Shown: piece after piece, positions 37,323-45,739 of the stretch | Numbering within the stretch: position 1 is the stretch's first letter | Layout: each line of letters opens with the position of its first letter | NCBI RefSeq assembly: GCF_017409525.1 | Contig: NZ_JAFQSO010000012.1 | Coordinates: forward strand, 62,001-126,000 | Direction: 5' to 3' | DNA from: Methanobrevibacter sp. | Lineage (GTDB): Archaea > Methanobacteriota > Methanobacteria > Methanobacteriales > Methanobacteriaceae | Length of the DNA stretch: 64,000 nucleotides | Notes under the pieces: model-generated | Database searches by the model: none | Told to the model about the DNA's origin: nothing | The model's input: only the letters and a program-made list of their open reading frames with translations | Translations under genes and position numbers: made by a program

Positions 37323-37826
37323 CTGTGAAAATTGAAATGGATTGTGGTCCTCATATATCGCATCATAATATCTATTTAAAATCTTAGATTCCCACATGTT
37401 ATAATTGGCTTGTTCCTTTTTTTCAAAATTATATGCTAAAATTCCAATTGTGCGTTCATACTCGTCTATGCCTTTTTTCTCGCAAAAATCAGTTATAATA
37501 TCAGGAACATATTCACATGGGTCATCACTGCTGAATTCCAAAAATTCCTCATATTCACTTTTAGAAAAGAAATCCTCTTCTGAGACTGGTTCTTCATGGG
37601 ATTCAATGGAAAATAATTCAATATAAATTTCTGCAGCTAAGGGTAATTGATTCAATTCAATGCCCAATCCATAAACATTGCCTGTTTCTAAGTTTAATAC
37701 GGTATGCCCTGTTCTTTGGCAAGCTAACCAATTATCATAAGCCGGTTTTACAATATCTTCAGGTGTTAAACTTGATAGAATTGTTTTTAAGTGTTCAACA
37801 CCTATTACTTCAACATACTCCTCCAT
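37311..37826 (-). CDS. acidic hypothetical protein
   Basis: A 171-residue, strongly acidic protein of predicted alpha-beta character. It has TGNVYGLGIELNQLPLAAEIYIELF near residue 48 and DPCEYVPDIITDFCEKKGIDEYERTIGILAYNF near 100; there are no known motifs and no membrane segment. It is on the opposite strand, between the priL-acetyltransferase pair and priS, and its 3' end overlaps the acetyltransferase end by 12 nt. I do not recognise a family. Confidence 0.6.
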   Translation of the reverse strand: MEEYVEVIGVEHLKTILSSLTPEDIVKPAYDNWLACQRTGHTVLNLETGNVYGLGIELNQLPLAAEIYIELFSIESHEEPVSEEDFFSKSEYEEFLEFSSDDPCEYVPDIITDFCEKKGIDEYERTIGILAYNFEKKEQANYNMWESKILNRYYDAIYEDHNPFQFSQSSL

Positions 37827-37913
37827 ATGATTATATTATTTGACATGACTAATAAAAGTGTGCAAAAACACATCTGCCCAAATAATATATACTTTGAAAA
37901 TAAATTTATAATC

Positions 37914-38891
37914 ATGTTCTCTAAATCCACCATCAAGGAGCGAAGGCAATATTATCGTGAGGAATGGAACCCTAAGGACTTGCCAGACTTCATAGCCAAA
38001 GATATTAAAAAAAGGGAGTTCGGTTTTGACCATAACGGCAGAGGTCCTAACGATAGATACAAAGTATTTAGAGGAACCGAGTCTTTGCGAAAATTTTTAA
38101 GATTTAAAGCCCCTTTTGCTGCATACATCTCCGTTGCATTTTACAATAATCCTAGAAGAAGGGAAGATTGGCTTAAGGCGGAATATATTTTCGATGTTGA
38201 TGCAAAAGACATTCCAATCAGGTCCTGCCAATGCGATGGCGTTTGTGAAACATGCCTTGGTGAAGCCTTAGAAATCGTCAATAATCTCATCGACACGCTG
38301 CAAGGTGATTTGGGCCTTAAAAATATACATTTAATATATTCTGGAAGAGGGTACCACATTAGAATTTTAGATGAGGAAATGATGTTGGCCAACAGTGAAC
38401 TTAGATCAGAGGTTTTGAAGTATGTTGCAGGTGCAGAAGTTCCTAAATCTCAATTCATAAACTCTGAAATATCAAATCAAAGCTTTAACTTTGAACACTT
38501 CTCCATTCCAATTGGATATTCCAAAATATTTACCAATAAGGTTAAATTCAATATTCAGCATTTAGTTGGAAATGAAAAACTAGACGGAATTAATCCCAAA
38601 TTAATGAAGGACATTATTGCTTCAAGACACCATTTAGAAAATGACGATTGGGGATATTTCAAAAGAGACATCGGCCCAAGACGTTATAAAAATCTTGTTG
38701 AAGCAATGGCAAGAGTCAATCTGGCAACAATTGACGCTAAAGTTACAATAGATTTGAAACGTATCTTAAGACTTCCTTCATCCCTTCACTCAAAAGTCAG
38801 CATGAAGTGCATGGAAGTTAAAAACAGAGAAACTTTCGACCCATTTGATAAGGCAGTTCCAAAATTTGTTTATGAGAGAAAAACAGCTTAG
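37914..38891 (+). CDS. priS: DNA primase small (catalytic) subunit
   Basis: A 325-residue archaeal primase. The catalytic acid pair is in AEYIFDVDAKD near residue 85-97, followed by a zinc-knuckle-like CQCDGVCETCL. HLIYSGRGYHIRI is the nucleotide-binding strand with the conserved histidine. LPSSLHSKVSMKC near the end is the usual RLPxSLH motif. The ATG at 37914 begins MFSKSTIKERRQYY, matching known starts. The large subunit is encoded 1.2 kb upstream. Confidence 0.94.
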   Translation: MFSKSTIKERRQYYREEWNPKDLPDFIAKDIKKREFGFDHNGRGPNDRYKVFRGTESLRKFLRFKAPFAAYISVAFYNNPRRREDWLKAEYIFDVDAKDIPIRSCQCDGVCETCLGEALEIVNNLIDTLQGDLGLKNIHLIYSGRGYHIRILDEEMMLANSELRSEVLKYVAGAEVPKSQFINSEISNQSFNFEHFSIPIGYSKIFTNKVKFNIQHLVGNEKLDGINPKLMKDIIASRHHLENDDWGYFKRDIGPRRYKNLVEAMARVNLATIDAKVTIDLKRILRLPSSLHSKVSMKCMEVKNRETFDPFDKAVPKFVYERKTA

Positions 38892-39476
38892 TTAAGACAA
38901 TAGCTTATCTGACTCCAGGCATTTGGATACTATTTTTTCGGATATGACTTCAGCAGAATCATCAGCAGGAATTACATTCCAGTTGTAGGTAAATTTTTGT
39001 GACCTTTGGCGATTTTTAGTAAGGGATTCCATATTTTCGAACATTTCAGTCTCCTCACCACGAGAATCCATCCTTCTAAGGGATTCCTCTGGACTTACAT
39101 CCAAAAAGAACATGCAGTCGGATGTAGGTAAAATAAAATTAACGATTTTATAAACAAGAGTATTTACACCATTTGGAAGATACATTACCGCTAAGATATA
39201 CCTTGAAAAAATAACAACATCCGTATTTTTATTATAGCAGAACATTTGAACAGACCTAATTGCATCTAAACCAAAATAGATTGTGGCTTTTATATGGTTA
39301 ATTTTTCCCTCCTTTAGAAGAGATTGCTTTGATTTTCTACCGTATTTATTGTCGCAGCATGGATGGGACCTTATAGTAACATCCCTTCCTTGCTTCTTAT
39401 ACACTTCAGCAATCAGATTAACTTGAGTATCCTTTCCAGAGCCATCTAAGCCATCAATGACAATGAACTTCTTCAT
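38892..39476 (-). CDS. tmk: thymidylate kinase-like protein
   Basis: A 194-residue P-loop kinase. FIVIDGLDGSGKDTQVNLIAE (N-terminus) is the P-loop of dTMP kinases, with a lysine-aspartate variation. SRYILAVMYLPNG takes the place of the DRY motif and MDSRGEETEMFE is the lid. It phosphorylates dTMP or a related nucleotide for DNA synthesis, next to the primase genes. Its stop touches the priS stop. Some archaeal relatives have uncertain specificity. Confidence 0.82.
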   Translation of the reverse strand: MKKFIVIDGLDGSGKDTQVNLIAEVYKKQGRDVTIRSHPCCDNKYGRKSKQSLLKEGKINHIKATIYFGLDAIRSVQMFCYNKNTDVVIFSRYILAVMYLPNGVNTLVYKIVNFILPTSDCMFFLDVSPEESLRRMDSRGEETEMFENMESLTKNRQRSQKFTYNWNVIPADDSAEVISEKIVSKCLESDKLLS

Positions 39477-39489
39477 TTTTACACCTAGA

Positions 39490-40632
39490 TTATTTTGAAT
39501 TCATCTCCATTGCATCTTCAATCGGATAAAATTCCGTGTATTTGGAATTTCTTTCTATCGGATTTCTATCCAAATCTCTAACCATCCTACTCAATGTATC
39601 AATTGATGCTTCAACTCCATCAGGCGCTCCGGAAGCTTCGGACAATTCATCCCCACCTAATGTTCCTCCCAGATCATTTGCACCAGCAGTCAATACAACC
39701 TGTGCAAATCTGAATCCCATTTTTACCCATGAAACTTGAATATTCGGGATTAAATCTTTAAGCATCAATCTTGAAACAGCATACAGTTTCAAGTCTTGAG
39801 TTCCTGTAGCTCCAAGGTTTGACTGGCCTTCCAAAAATATTGGAGAGTATTCATGCATAAAAGTCATTGGAATAAATTCTGTAAAACCGTTAGTATCCTG
39901 TTGAATCTGTCTGATAATGTCAATATGCTCTACCCTTTCTTCTAGATTTTCCACATGGCCGTACATTATTGTTGCAGAACCTGGAATTCCAACTTCCTGA
40001 GCTGTTTTTACAATATCTATCCATTCAGCTACACTAACTTTTTCAGGACAGATTATTTCTCTTGACCTGTCGGTCAATATTTCTGCAGCAGTTCCTGGCA
40101 ATGTATCAAGCCCTGCTTTTTTTAGTATTTCAAAACCTTCAGCAATGTCTATTCCAGATAATGAGCAAGCATCCTTTATCATTGTTGGTGAAAATCCATG
40201 AATTGAAACGTCATGATATTCATCTTTCAATAATGTAAGCAAATGTTCATAATAATCAATGTCCGCATCGGGAAGTACTCCACCCATCAATGTAAATTCA
40301 CGAGCGCCATTCGCCACGGCCCCCCTTGCCTTTTGAAGTATTTGCTCATCATTTAAAATATAAGCATCAGAGTCTCCAACATCCCTTCCGAATGCACAGA
40401 ATCCACATCTAACAGTGCATATGTTTGTGAAATTAATATTGCAGTTGTTAATGAATGTTACATTGTCTCCAACAATTTGGTGTCTTAAAAAATCAGCAGT
40501 TGCCAGCAAGGGATATAATTCCTGCCCCTTAATATTCATCAAATAATTTGCTTCTTCAACATTAATTTCTTCATCCAAAGATTTTGTTAAAATTTTTTCT
40601 GTTTTGGAAGAAATCGGAAGTTTGTCAAACAT
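39490..40632 (-). CDS. cofH: FO synthase subunit 2 (5-amino-6-(D-ribitylamino)uracil--tyrosine transferase)
   Basis: A 380-residue radical SAM enzyme. It joins a tyrosine-derived fragment to 5-amino-6-ribitylaminouracil on the way to the deazaflavin FO of F420. The cluster cysteines are C72-x3-C76-x2-C79 (CTVRCGFCAF). REFTLMGGVLPD and HGFSPTMIKDA follow, typical of CofH rather than MqnE or MqnC. The partner cofG is not in the window. Archaeal F420 users usually have the two as separate genes. Confidence 0.95.
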   Translation of the reverse strand: MFDKLPISSKTEKILTKSLDEEINVEEANYLMNIKGQELYPLLATADFLRHQIVGDNVTFINNCNINFTNICTVRCGFCAFGRDVGDSDAYILNDEQILQKARGAVANGAREFTLMGGVLPDADIDYYEHLLTLLKDEYHDVSIHGFSPTMIKDACSLSGIDIAEGFEILKKAGLDTLPGTAAEILTDRSREIICPEKVSVAEWIDIVKTAQEVGIPGSATIMYGHVENLEERVEHIDIIRQIQQDTNGFTEFIPMTFMHEYSPIFLEGQSNLGATGTQDLKLYAVSRLMLKDLIPNIQVSWVKMGFRFAQVVLTAGANDLGGTLGGDELSEASGAPDGVEASIDTLSRMVRDLDRNPIERNSKYTEFYPIEDAMEMNSK

Positions 40633-40662
40633 GATTTTATATTACTTTAAAGTTAAATAAAA

Positions 40663-40698
40663 AGGTTACTATTAAGTTTCAGTAATGTATAATAACCT
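40663..40698. promoter_or_regulatory. imperfect 10-bp inverted repeat between cofH and comD
   Basis: AGGTTACTAT (40663-40672) and ATAATAACCT (40689-40698) are inverted repeats with one mismatch and a 16-nt spacer. They lie 31 bp upstream of cofH and 89 bp upstream of comD. A TATA-like CTATTTATAA for comD is at about 40731-40740. They might be a shared operator, or a hairpin in a cofH leader. Confidence 0.3.
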
Positions 40699-40786
40699 AA
40701 ATTAATTAAATTAAAAAATCATTATCAAATAGCTATTTATAATATTTTTAATATAATACTAATATATATTAAATTGAAGTGATATG

Positions 40787-41278
40787 ATGGACAGTACAGA
40801 AGCTATTTATAATGGCCTAAAAGACGCTGGAATTGATTTCATTGTAAGCGTTCCATGCGTAAACCTATCAAAACTGTTAAACATGATCGATGAAGATGAT
40901 GAAATAATCCACATTCCAGTTACCCGTGAAGAGGAAGGAATTGGAATATGTGCTGGAGCTTATCTTGGCGGCAAAAAAACTGCCATTTTAATGCAAAATT
41001 CAGGACTTGGAAATTCTATAAATGCTTTAAAATCCCTTATGGAGCTGTATGAATTTCCACTGTTAATGATAATGAGCCACAGAGGAACAGAAGGAGAATC
41101 TATTTGCGGACAAGTCCCCATGGGCCAGTCTACACCAAGAATCCTGGAAGCCATGGACTTTAAATTCTTCAAACCTGGAACTCCTGAAGCAGCTTATGAG
41201 GACATTAGGGAATCTTGGGAATTATCTCTTGAAGATGGAAAACCTGTTTCAGTACTTTTAGAAATTAAATATTGGTGA
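40787..41278 (+). CDS. comD: sulfopyruvate decarboxylase, alpha subunit
   Basis: A 163-residue thiamine-pyrophosphate enzyme half. It decarboxylates sulfopyruvate to sulfoacetaldehyde, the last shared step to coenzyme M. The PYR-type domain shows [13 protein letters not shown], then [17 protein letters not shown] with the glutamate that activates TPP near residue 45, and [16 protein letters not shown] second ATG lies just upstream at 40784. The beta-subunit gene follows 4 nt later. Confidence 0.94.
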   Translation: MDSTEAIYNGLKDAGIDFIVSVPCVNLSKLLNMIDEDDEIIHIPVTREEEGIGICAGAYLGGKKTAILMQNSGLGNSINALKSLMELYEFPLLMIMSHRGTEGESICGQVPMGQSTPRILEAMDFKFFKPGTPEAAYEDIRESWELSLEDGKPVSVLLEIKYW

Positions 41279-41282
41279 TAAT

Positions 41283-41822
41283 ATGGCAAGAAGAGAAGCA
41301 ATCGCAGAAATAATGGAACATATTGATGATGAACTTGTTGTATGCAATATCGGGTTTCCTTCAAGAGAATTGTATGACATAAAAGACAGGGACGAGAACT
41401 TCTATATGATTGGGTCAATGGGCCTTGCATCATCAATCGGATTTGGTCTTGCACTTGCAAAACCTGAAAAGGATATTGTCGTGATTGATGGAGACGGTTC
41501 TCTTTTAATGAACATGGGTTCTCTTGTAACCATTTTTGCAAACAATCCTCAAAACCTAACATGGATTGTTATCGACAATGGCGCTTATGGTTCTACTGGA
41601 AATCAGGATACCTATTCACAGTTGATTGATTTGAAAGATATTGCAAAAAGCGTTGGGTTCAAAAACAGCCATAATTTTGAAGAAATTAATCTAAAAGAAA
41701 TTATCAATAGCAAAGATTCTAGATTTATTGTATACAATACAGAAGCCGGGAATTCAACAGCACCTATCATTGATTTGGAACCTATTGAAATCAAAGAAAG
41801 ATTCATGAAAGCTATAAAGTAA
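41283..41822 (+). CDS. comE: sulfopyruvate decarboxylase, beta subunit
   Basis: A 179-residue PP-domain partner of ComD. It has the TPP-magnesium motif GDGSLLMNMGSLVTIFANNPQNLTWIVIDN (cited in part) near residue 75-105, ending N-GAYGSTGNQ. MGSMGLASSIGFGLALA is the preceding family stretch. The two subunits form the active enzyme. It ends in a stem-loop with a T-rich tail. ComA, the first enzyme of the route, is encoded 5 kb away on the other strand. Confidence 0.94.
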   Translation: MARREAIAEIMEHIDDELVVCNIGFPSRELYDIKDRDENFYMIGSMGLASSIGFGLALAKPEKDIVVIDGDGSLLMNMGSLVTIFANNPQNLTWIVIDNGAYGSTGNQDTYSQLIDLKDIAKSVGFKNSHNFEEINLKEIINSKDSRFIVYNTEAGNSTAPIIDLEPIEIKERFMKAIK

Positions 41823-41850
41823 ACTGATAGCTTTTATTTATTATATTTTA
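41808..41850 (+). terminator. hairpin and T-rich tail after comE
   Basis: AAAGCTAT (41808-41815) pairs perfectly with ATAGCTTT (41827-41834) across an 11-nt loop that includes the comE stop codon. A T-rich stretch TTATTTATTATATTTT follows. This looks like an intrinsic terminator, and it faces the 3' end of the convergent Hdr-like operon. Confidence 0.5.
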
Positions 41851-41884
41851 AAAAAATAAAGAGGATATAACTTAATTAGATAAG

Positions 41885-44194
41885 TTATAATTTAGCCTCA
41901 TTCAATTCTTCTATTTTTTTATCAAATTCCGTTAGCTTGCGGGCAAGCCCTGAGAAGTAAGGGATATAAACTTTTGAAAATGTCAACCTTTTAGGGTTTT
42001 GATTTAACTCAGATATTCTATTTTTAACCCTTTGGATTTTCCTTTCAACCTCATCATACATTAAATCTCCAGGGAATTCACCAATAAATACTCCATCTGC
42101 ACCGTTATTAAGTGCATAGTGAATATGGTCTGGACTTACACGATTTACGGAAATGACTTTAATTATATGAATGGATTCCGGATATGAAAGCCTATTTACT
42201 CCAATATTATCTGCAGCAGTATAACCAATATTATCTAAAAATACAAGAATCATACGTTCGCCTTCTCGTTTTTTAGACAGAACCCCTTTAATGGTTGCCA
42301 AAATCTTTTCATCTATATTGCCGTTTACATGAATAGCTCCAGTATTACATCCAACAAGACATTTTCCACAACCGTTACAGCTCATCGGATCAATATAAAC
42401 TTCATCATTTTGAATACTCATGGACTTGTATTTACAACGTTTAATACATTCTCCACAAAGCGTGCATTTTTCTTTATCAATTTCTGCAATGAATGGCTCG
42501 ATTTCAACTCCGCCATAGTTATATTCTCCAACTTTTGCTGCAGCTGCAGTCGCCTGCATTATTGAATCAGTGATGTCTTTTGGATCGTGCGCTGTACCAC
42601 ACACAAATATTCCCTGTACATCGGTTGCTATCGGTTTTATTTTTGGATGTGATTCCTTAATGAATCCGTCTTCAGTTACCCCGACATTTAAAATTTGAGC
42701 TATTTCACGAGTGCCGTCTGATGGTTCCATTGCAGTTGACAACACTACCATGTCCGCTTCTATTTCAACAAATTCACCTTTAAGAGTATCCTCTGTTCTT
42801 ACAATGAAATTGTCTCCTTTTTTGACTACCTCTCCAGGACGTCCCCTCAAGAATCTAACTTCATTTTCCTGAGTGTGCTTGTAGTATTTTTCAAACATAC
42901 CTGGAGTTCTAATGTCAGTATAACAAATCAAAACATCAGTATCAGGATACTTATGCTTAATGATATTTGCATTCTTAAGTGCAACTGTACAGCATATTTT
43001 TGAACAGTATTTGTGTCCATCCGGCTTTTCATCCCTTGAACCAACGCATTGTATCATTACTACACGCTTTGGAACTTCGCCATTTGCCTTTAGAAGTTTG
43101 CCTTTAGTAGGACCATTTACCCCTGTGATACGGCCAAGTTCGGATTGGGTTATTACGTCATCATATCTAAGATAACCATATTCCGGGCGCTTTTCCATAT
43201 CAAATAATTTATGCCCTGTTGCAACGACGACAGAACCTACTTGAAGAGGTATCCTTTCTGGCTTTCCTCTAAGCTTAATTGCTTTCATGGTACATGCTTT
43301 AACACAATTACTGCACTTATCACAATTTTCCATGTCAATTACATAAGCCTCAGGATATGATTGTCCAAATGGCCTATATATAGCCTTTCTTGTTGACAGG
43401 TTGTCATTCCAATCGTTTGGAACTTCAACTTCACATGCTTCCGCACATTTACCGCATGCGATACATTTTTCTGTATCAACATATCTTGGAGATCTCTCTA
43501 GGATTAAGTTATATGTCCCAGCTCGTCTTTCAGCTTCAATAACTTTGGTATTTGTTAAGATTTCAATGTTTTCATTCCAGACAAGCTCATTTAAAATTGG
43601 ATTTAAAAGACACATTCCACATTCTTCAGCAATTTTAACCGGTGAGAAAACCTTACCTATTTTTGCCATGTGCCCGCCAATTGATGGTGACTGCTCTATG
43701 ATAGTTACTTTTGTTCCTTGCTTTGCAATGGATAATGCAGCATTCATTCCTGCAATTCCACCACCGATAACAGCAACTTCTTTAGGAGTTTGACAATAAA
43801 TTGGATCTACGGCATCAGATTGCTTAACTTTCTCAATAGATGCATTTATAAGAGTTATGGCCTTATTAGTTGCTTTTTCCTTATCAGAGTGAACCCATGA
43901 ACATTGTTCCCTAATATTCGCCATATCCATCAAATATGGATTTAAAGGTTTTACATAATCTTGAAATGTTTTTTCATGACTTATAGGAGAGCATGCAGCA
44001 ACGACAACCCTGTCCAGGTCATGTTCAAAGATTGCATCACGAATGATTTTACGGCCGTTTAGAGAACATAAATTCTCAAACTGTCCAATAAACTCAACAT
44101 CAAGTTTCTCACGAACCTTATCCAAATCAATTACATCTGCAATGTTTCCACCGCATTCACATAAAAAAACGCCAATTTTTAATTCATCCCTCAT
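41885..44194 (-). CDS. HdrA-like flavoprotein with a C-terminal cysteine-free MvhD-like domain
   Basis: A 769-residue protein, over 100 residues longer than usual HdrA. The N-terminal domain keeps FLCECGG, NLCS, ACSP and REQC cysteines. The FAD fold starts VIGGGIAGMNAALS near residue 140. An inserted ferredoxin pair reads CIACGKCAEAC and CDKCSNCVKAC. The end of the HdrA part has CTLCGECIKRC and CNGCGKCLVGC. Residues 648-769 match MvhD along their length (YPESIHIIKV, NNGADGVFIGEFPGD) but contain no cysteine, so MvhD's [2Fe-2S] cluster is lost. ATGA overlap with the hdrB-like gene. Probably a sulfur-metabolism paralogue; see findings. Confidence 0.85.
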   Translation of the reverse strand: MRDELKIGVFLCECGGNIADVIDLDKVREKLDVEFIGQFENLCSLNGRKIIRDAIFEHDLDRVVVAACSPISHEKTFQDYVKPLNPYLMDMANIREQCSWVHSDKEKATNKAITLINASIEKVKQSDAVDPIYCQTPKEVAVIGGGIAGMNAALSIAKQGTKVTIIEQSPSIGGHMAKIGKVFSPVKIAEECGMCLLNPILNELVWNENIEILTNTKVIEAERRAGTYNLILERSPRYVDTEKCIACGKCAEACEVEVPNDWNDNLSTRKAIYRPFGQSYPEAYVIDMENCDKCSNCVKACTMKAIKLRGKPERIPLQVGSVVVATGHKLFDMEKRPEYGYLRYDDVITQSELGRITGVNGPTKGKLLKANGEVPKRVVMIQCVGSRDEKPDGHKYCSKICCTVALKNANIIKHKYPDTDVLICYTDIRTPGMFEKYYKHTQENEVRFLRGRPGEVVKKGDNFIVRTEDTLKGEFVEIEADMVVLSTAMEPSDGTREIAQILNVGVTEDGFIKESHPKIKPIATDVQGIFVCGTAHDPKDITDSIMQATAAAAKVGEYNYGGVEIEPFIAEIDKEKCTLCGECIKRCKYKSMSIQNDEVYIDPMSCNGCGKCLVGCNTGAIHVNGNIDEKILATIKGVLSKKREGERMILVFLDNIGYTAADNIGVNRLSYPESIHIIKVISVNRVSPDHIHYALNNGADGVFIGEFPGDLMYDEVERKIQRVKNRISELNQNPKRLTFSKVYIPYFSGLARKLTEFDKKIEELNEAKL

Positions 44195-45132
44195 TTTTCA
44201 ACCTCCCTTAACTCTTTAATAATAGAATTTATAGGTACTGTATGTGCTTTTTGACCTATGACTTTATCCAAATCTCCTCCCATTGCCAATGCAATAAATT
44301 GGGCAATGTTTAAATGAATTGCCTTGAATTTTCTTCCTTCCCTTTCAGAAATTAAGTGTTGATATCTATCGAATTGAATATGGCAATTAGGGCATAAATG
44401 AACTAGTATATCAACATCTTCATCTTTAATGGCATTCATTTTATCCGCTGTAGCCGTAAATGACAAATCAGGATTAGAGTATCTTTGTCTAAAACCTGTT
44501 CCGCAAGTTGCTCTTTTGTGGTCATACCATCCAATTGTTTCGCATCCGCATGCTTCTATCAATTCATCCATCACGTTAGGGTCCCTTACACCGCCAATGG
44601 TGTCTTCATAATGTACTTTACAATAATGACATCCATGATGAGTAGCTATCTTATAATCACTTAAATCATATTTGATATGCTTTTTAATTTCATCTTTTTT
44701 GTTGTATAAGATATCGACTACATGATAGATGTTTTTTGTTGGATCCAAGTCATTTTTGTTATATTTCAAATGACTTAAACCGTTTTCATCAAACAATTTG
44801 TTGATGTGCTCTCTTAAATCATCTTTCTTATTTAATAATTTCACTGATTTTTTATTGATTGCATAGCAGGTAGCGCACATCATCACCATATTCGGCCTTC
44901 CCAAATCCTTTGCGATTTTAAAGTTGCGCGCTCCAATTGCTGATGTATCAACTTGATTGAAGACATCCGAATAATGGCCGAGGCCAGTGCAGCAAGTCTG
45001 CTTTTCGGAAATTGCATAGTCGATTCCCAACTTATCGAAAACGAATTTTGTAGATGCCTCAACACCAGGATATTCAACACTGACGAGACAACTTCTAAAT
45101 AAAAGAATATTGCTATCAGGAATGTACTTCAT
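44191..45132 (-). CDS. HdrB-like protein with a modified second CCG motif
   Basis: A 313-residue protein of the CCG family. The first motif is complete: C15, C47-C48, C86-x2-C89. The second has C168, then T209-C210 where two cysteines are expected (RATCGTG), then C247-x2-C250. In methanogenic HdrB each motif uses five cysteines to hold a noncubane [4Fe-4S] cluster that splits the heterodisulfide. The lost cysteine implies a different second cluster or function. It overlaps hdrC by 17 nt and hdrA by 4 nt. Confidence 0.85.
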   Translation of the reverse strand: MKYIPDSNILLFRSCLVSVEYPGVEASTKFVFDKLGIDYAISEKQTCCTGLGHYSDVFNQVDTSAIGARNFKIAKDLGRPNMVMMCATCYAINKKSVKLLNKKDDLREHINKLFDENGLSHLKYNKNDLDPTKNIYHVVDILYNKKDEIKKHIKYDLSDYKIATHHGCHYCKVHYEDTIGGVRDPNVMDELIEACGCETIGWYDHKRATCGTGFRQRYSNPDLSFTATADKMNAIKDEDVDILVHLCPNCHIQFDRYQHLISEREGRKFKAIHLNIAQFIALAMGGDLDKVIGQKAHTVPINSIIKELREVEK

Positions 45133-45730
45133 CTTTAGCCTCCTGAGATTCTCTTATATTTTCAATTTTTTCTTTAAAGCCTGTAATTGTTAAAATTAAA
45201 CTAACTTCATCAATAACATCTTGAGGCGGCATTAAAGGAGGGTTCAATTCAAGTTCTTCTCGAATTTCTGTTAGATTTTGTCTGAAATCCCACCAGCCCG
45301 GCACATCGCGGTCTATATCTGCAAAGAATATTTCCGGTATCGCACCAATCGCTGCATTAAAATAGCTATCTGCAAATCCTAAATATTCATAAAGCTTGTC
45401 CCATGCAATGCCATTTTCAATTGCAAATTGCTTTAAAATCTGATTTACTTCACAAACACTGTTTCCAACGGGGCAAACACTATGGCAAGTGTAACAGTAA
45501 AAGCAATTCCAAATGATTTCATCCTCTAATATTGTCATATCACCCTCCAAAACTCTCTCCATTATATCCCTTGGATTGTATTCGGAGTGTCTTGCAGCAG
45601 GACATGTGGATGTGCACATTCCACATTGCACACATTTTAAAACACCTTCATCCTTTGAATTTTTTACATCATGAATAATGTCTTCTGCAAAATTTATGGG
45701 CGTATCCGTAATTTTCTGTTGGCTAGTCAA
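45116..45730 (-). CDS. HdrC-like 2[4Fe-4S] protein
   Basis: A 204-residue electron carrier with two cluster motifs: C33-x2-C36-x2-C39-x3-C43 and C76-x2-C79-x2-C82-x3-C86. The rest is helical with W-rich GWWDFRQNL, as in HdrC. It would pass electrons between the HdrA-like and HdrB-like subunits. The start is TTG with AGGTGG just before. It lies 9 nt after the DUF39 gene, showing that the Hdr-like set and the sulfur genes form one transcript. Confidence 0.86.
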   Translation of the reverse strand: MTSQQKITDTPINFAEDIIHDVKNSKDEGVLKCVQCGMCTSTCPAARHSEYNPRDIMERVLEGDMTILEDEIIWNCFYCYTCHSVCPVGNSVCEVNQILKQFAIENGIAWDKLYEYLGFADSYFNAAIGAIPEIFFADIDRDVPGWWDFRQNLTEIREELELNPPLMPPQDVIDEVSLILTITGFKEKIENIRESQEAKDEVHS

Positions 45731-45739
45731 ATAACCACC

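Noticed and set aside
43401-43793. 130-codon plus-strand frame
   Set aside because: It is antisense to the HdrA-like gene; the cysteine and serine-rich translation reflects the complement of cluster and flavin motifs.
41885-45730. Annotating the Hdr-like genes as the methanogenic heterodisulfide reductase
   Set aside because: The lost CCG cysteine, the fused cysteine-free MvhD domain and the operon with comA and DUF39 argue for a paralogue. The main hdr genes are expected elsewhere.
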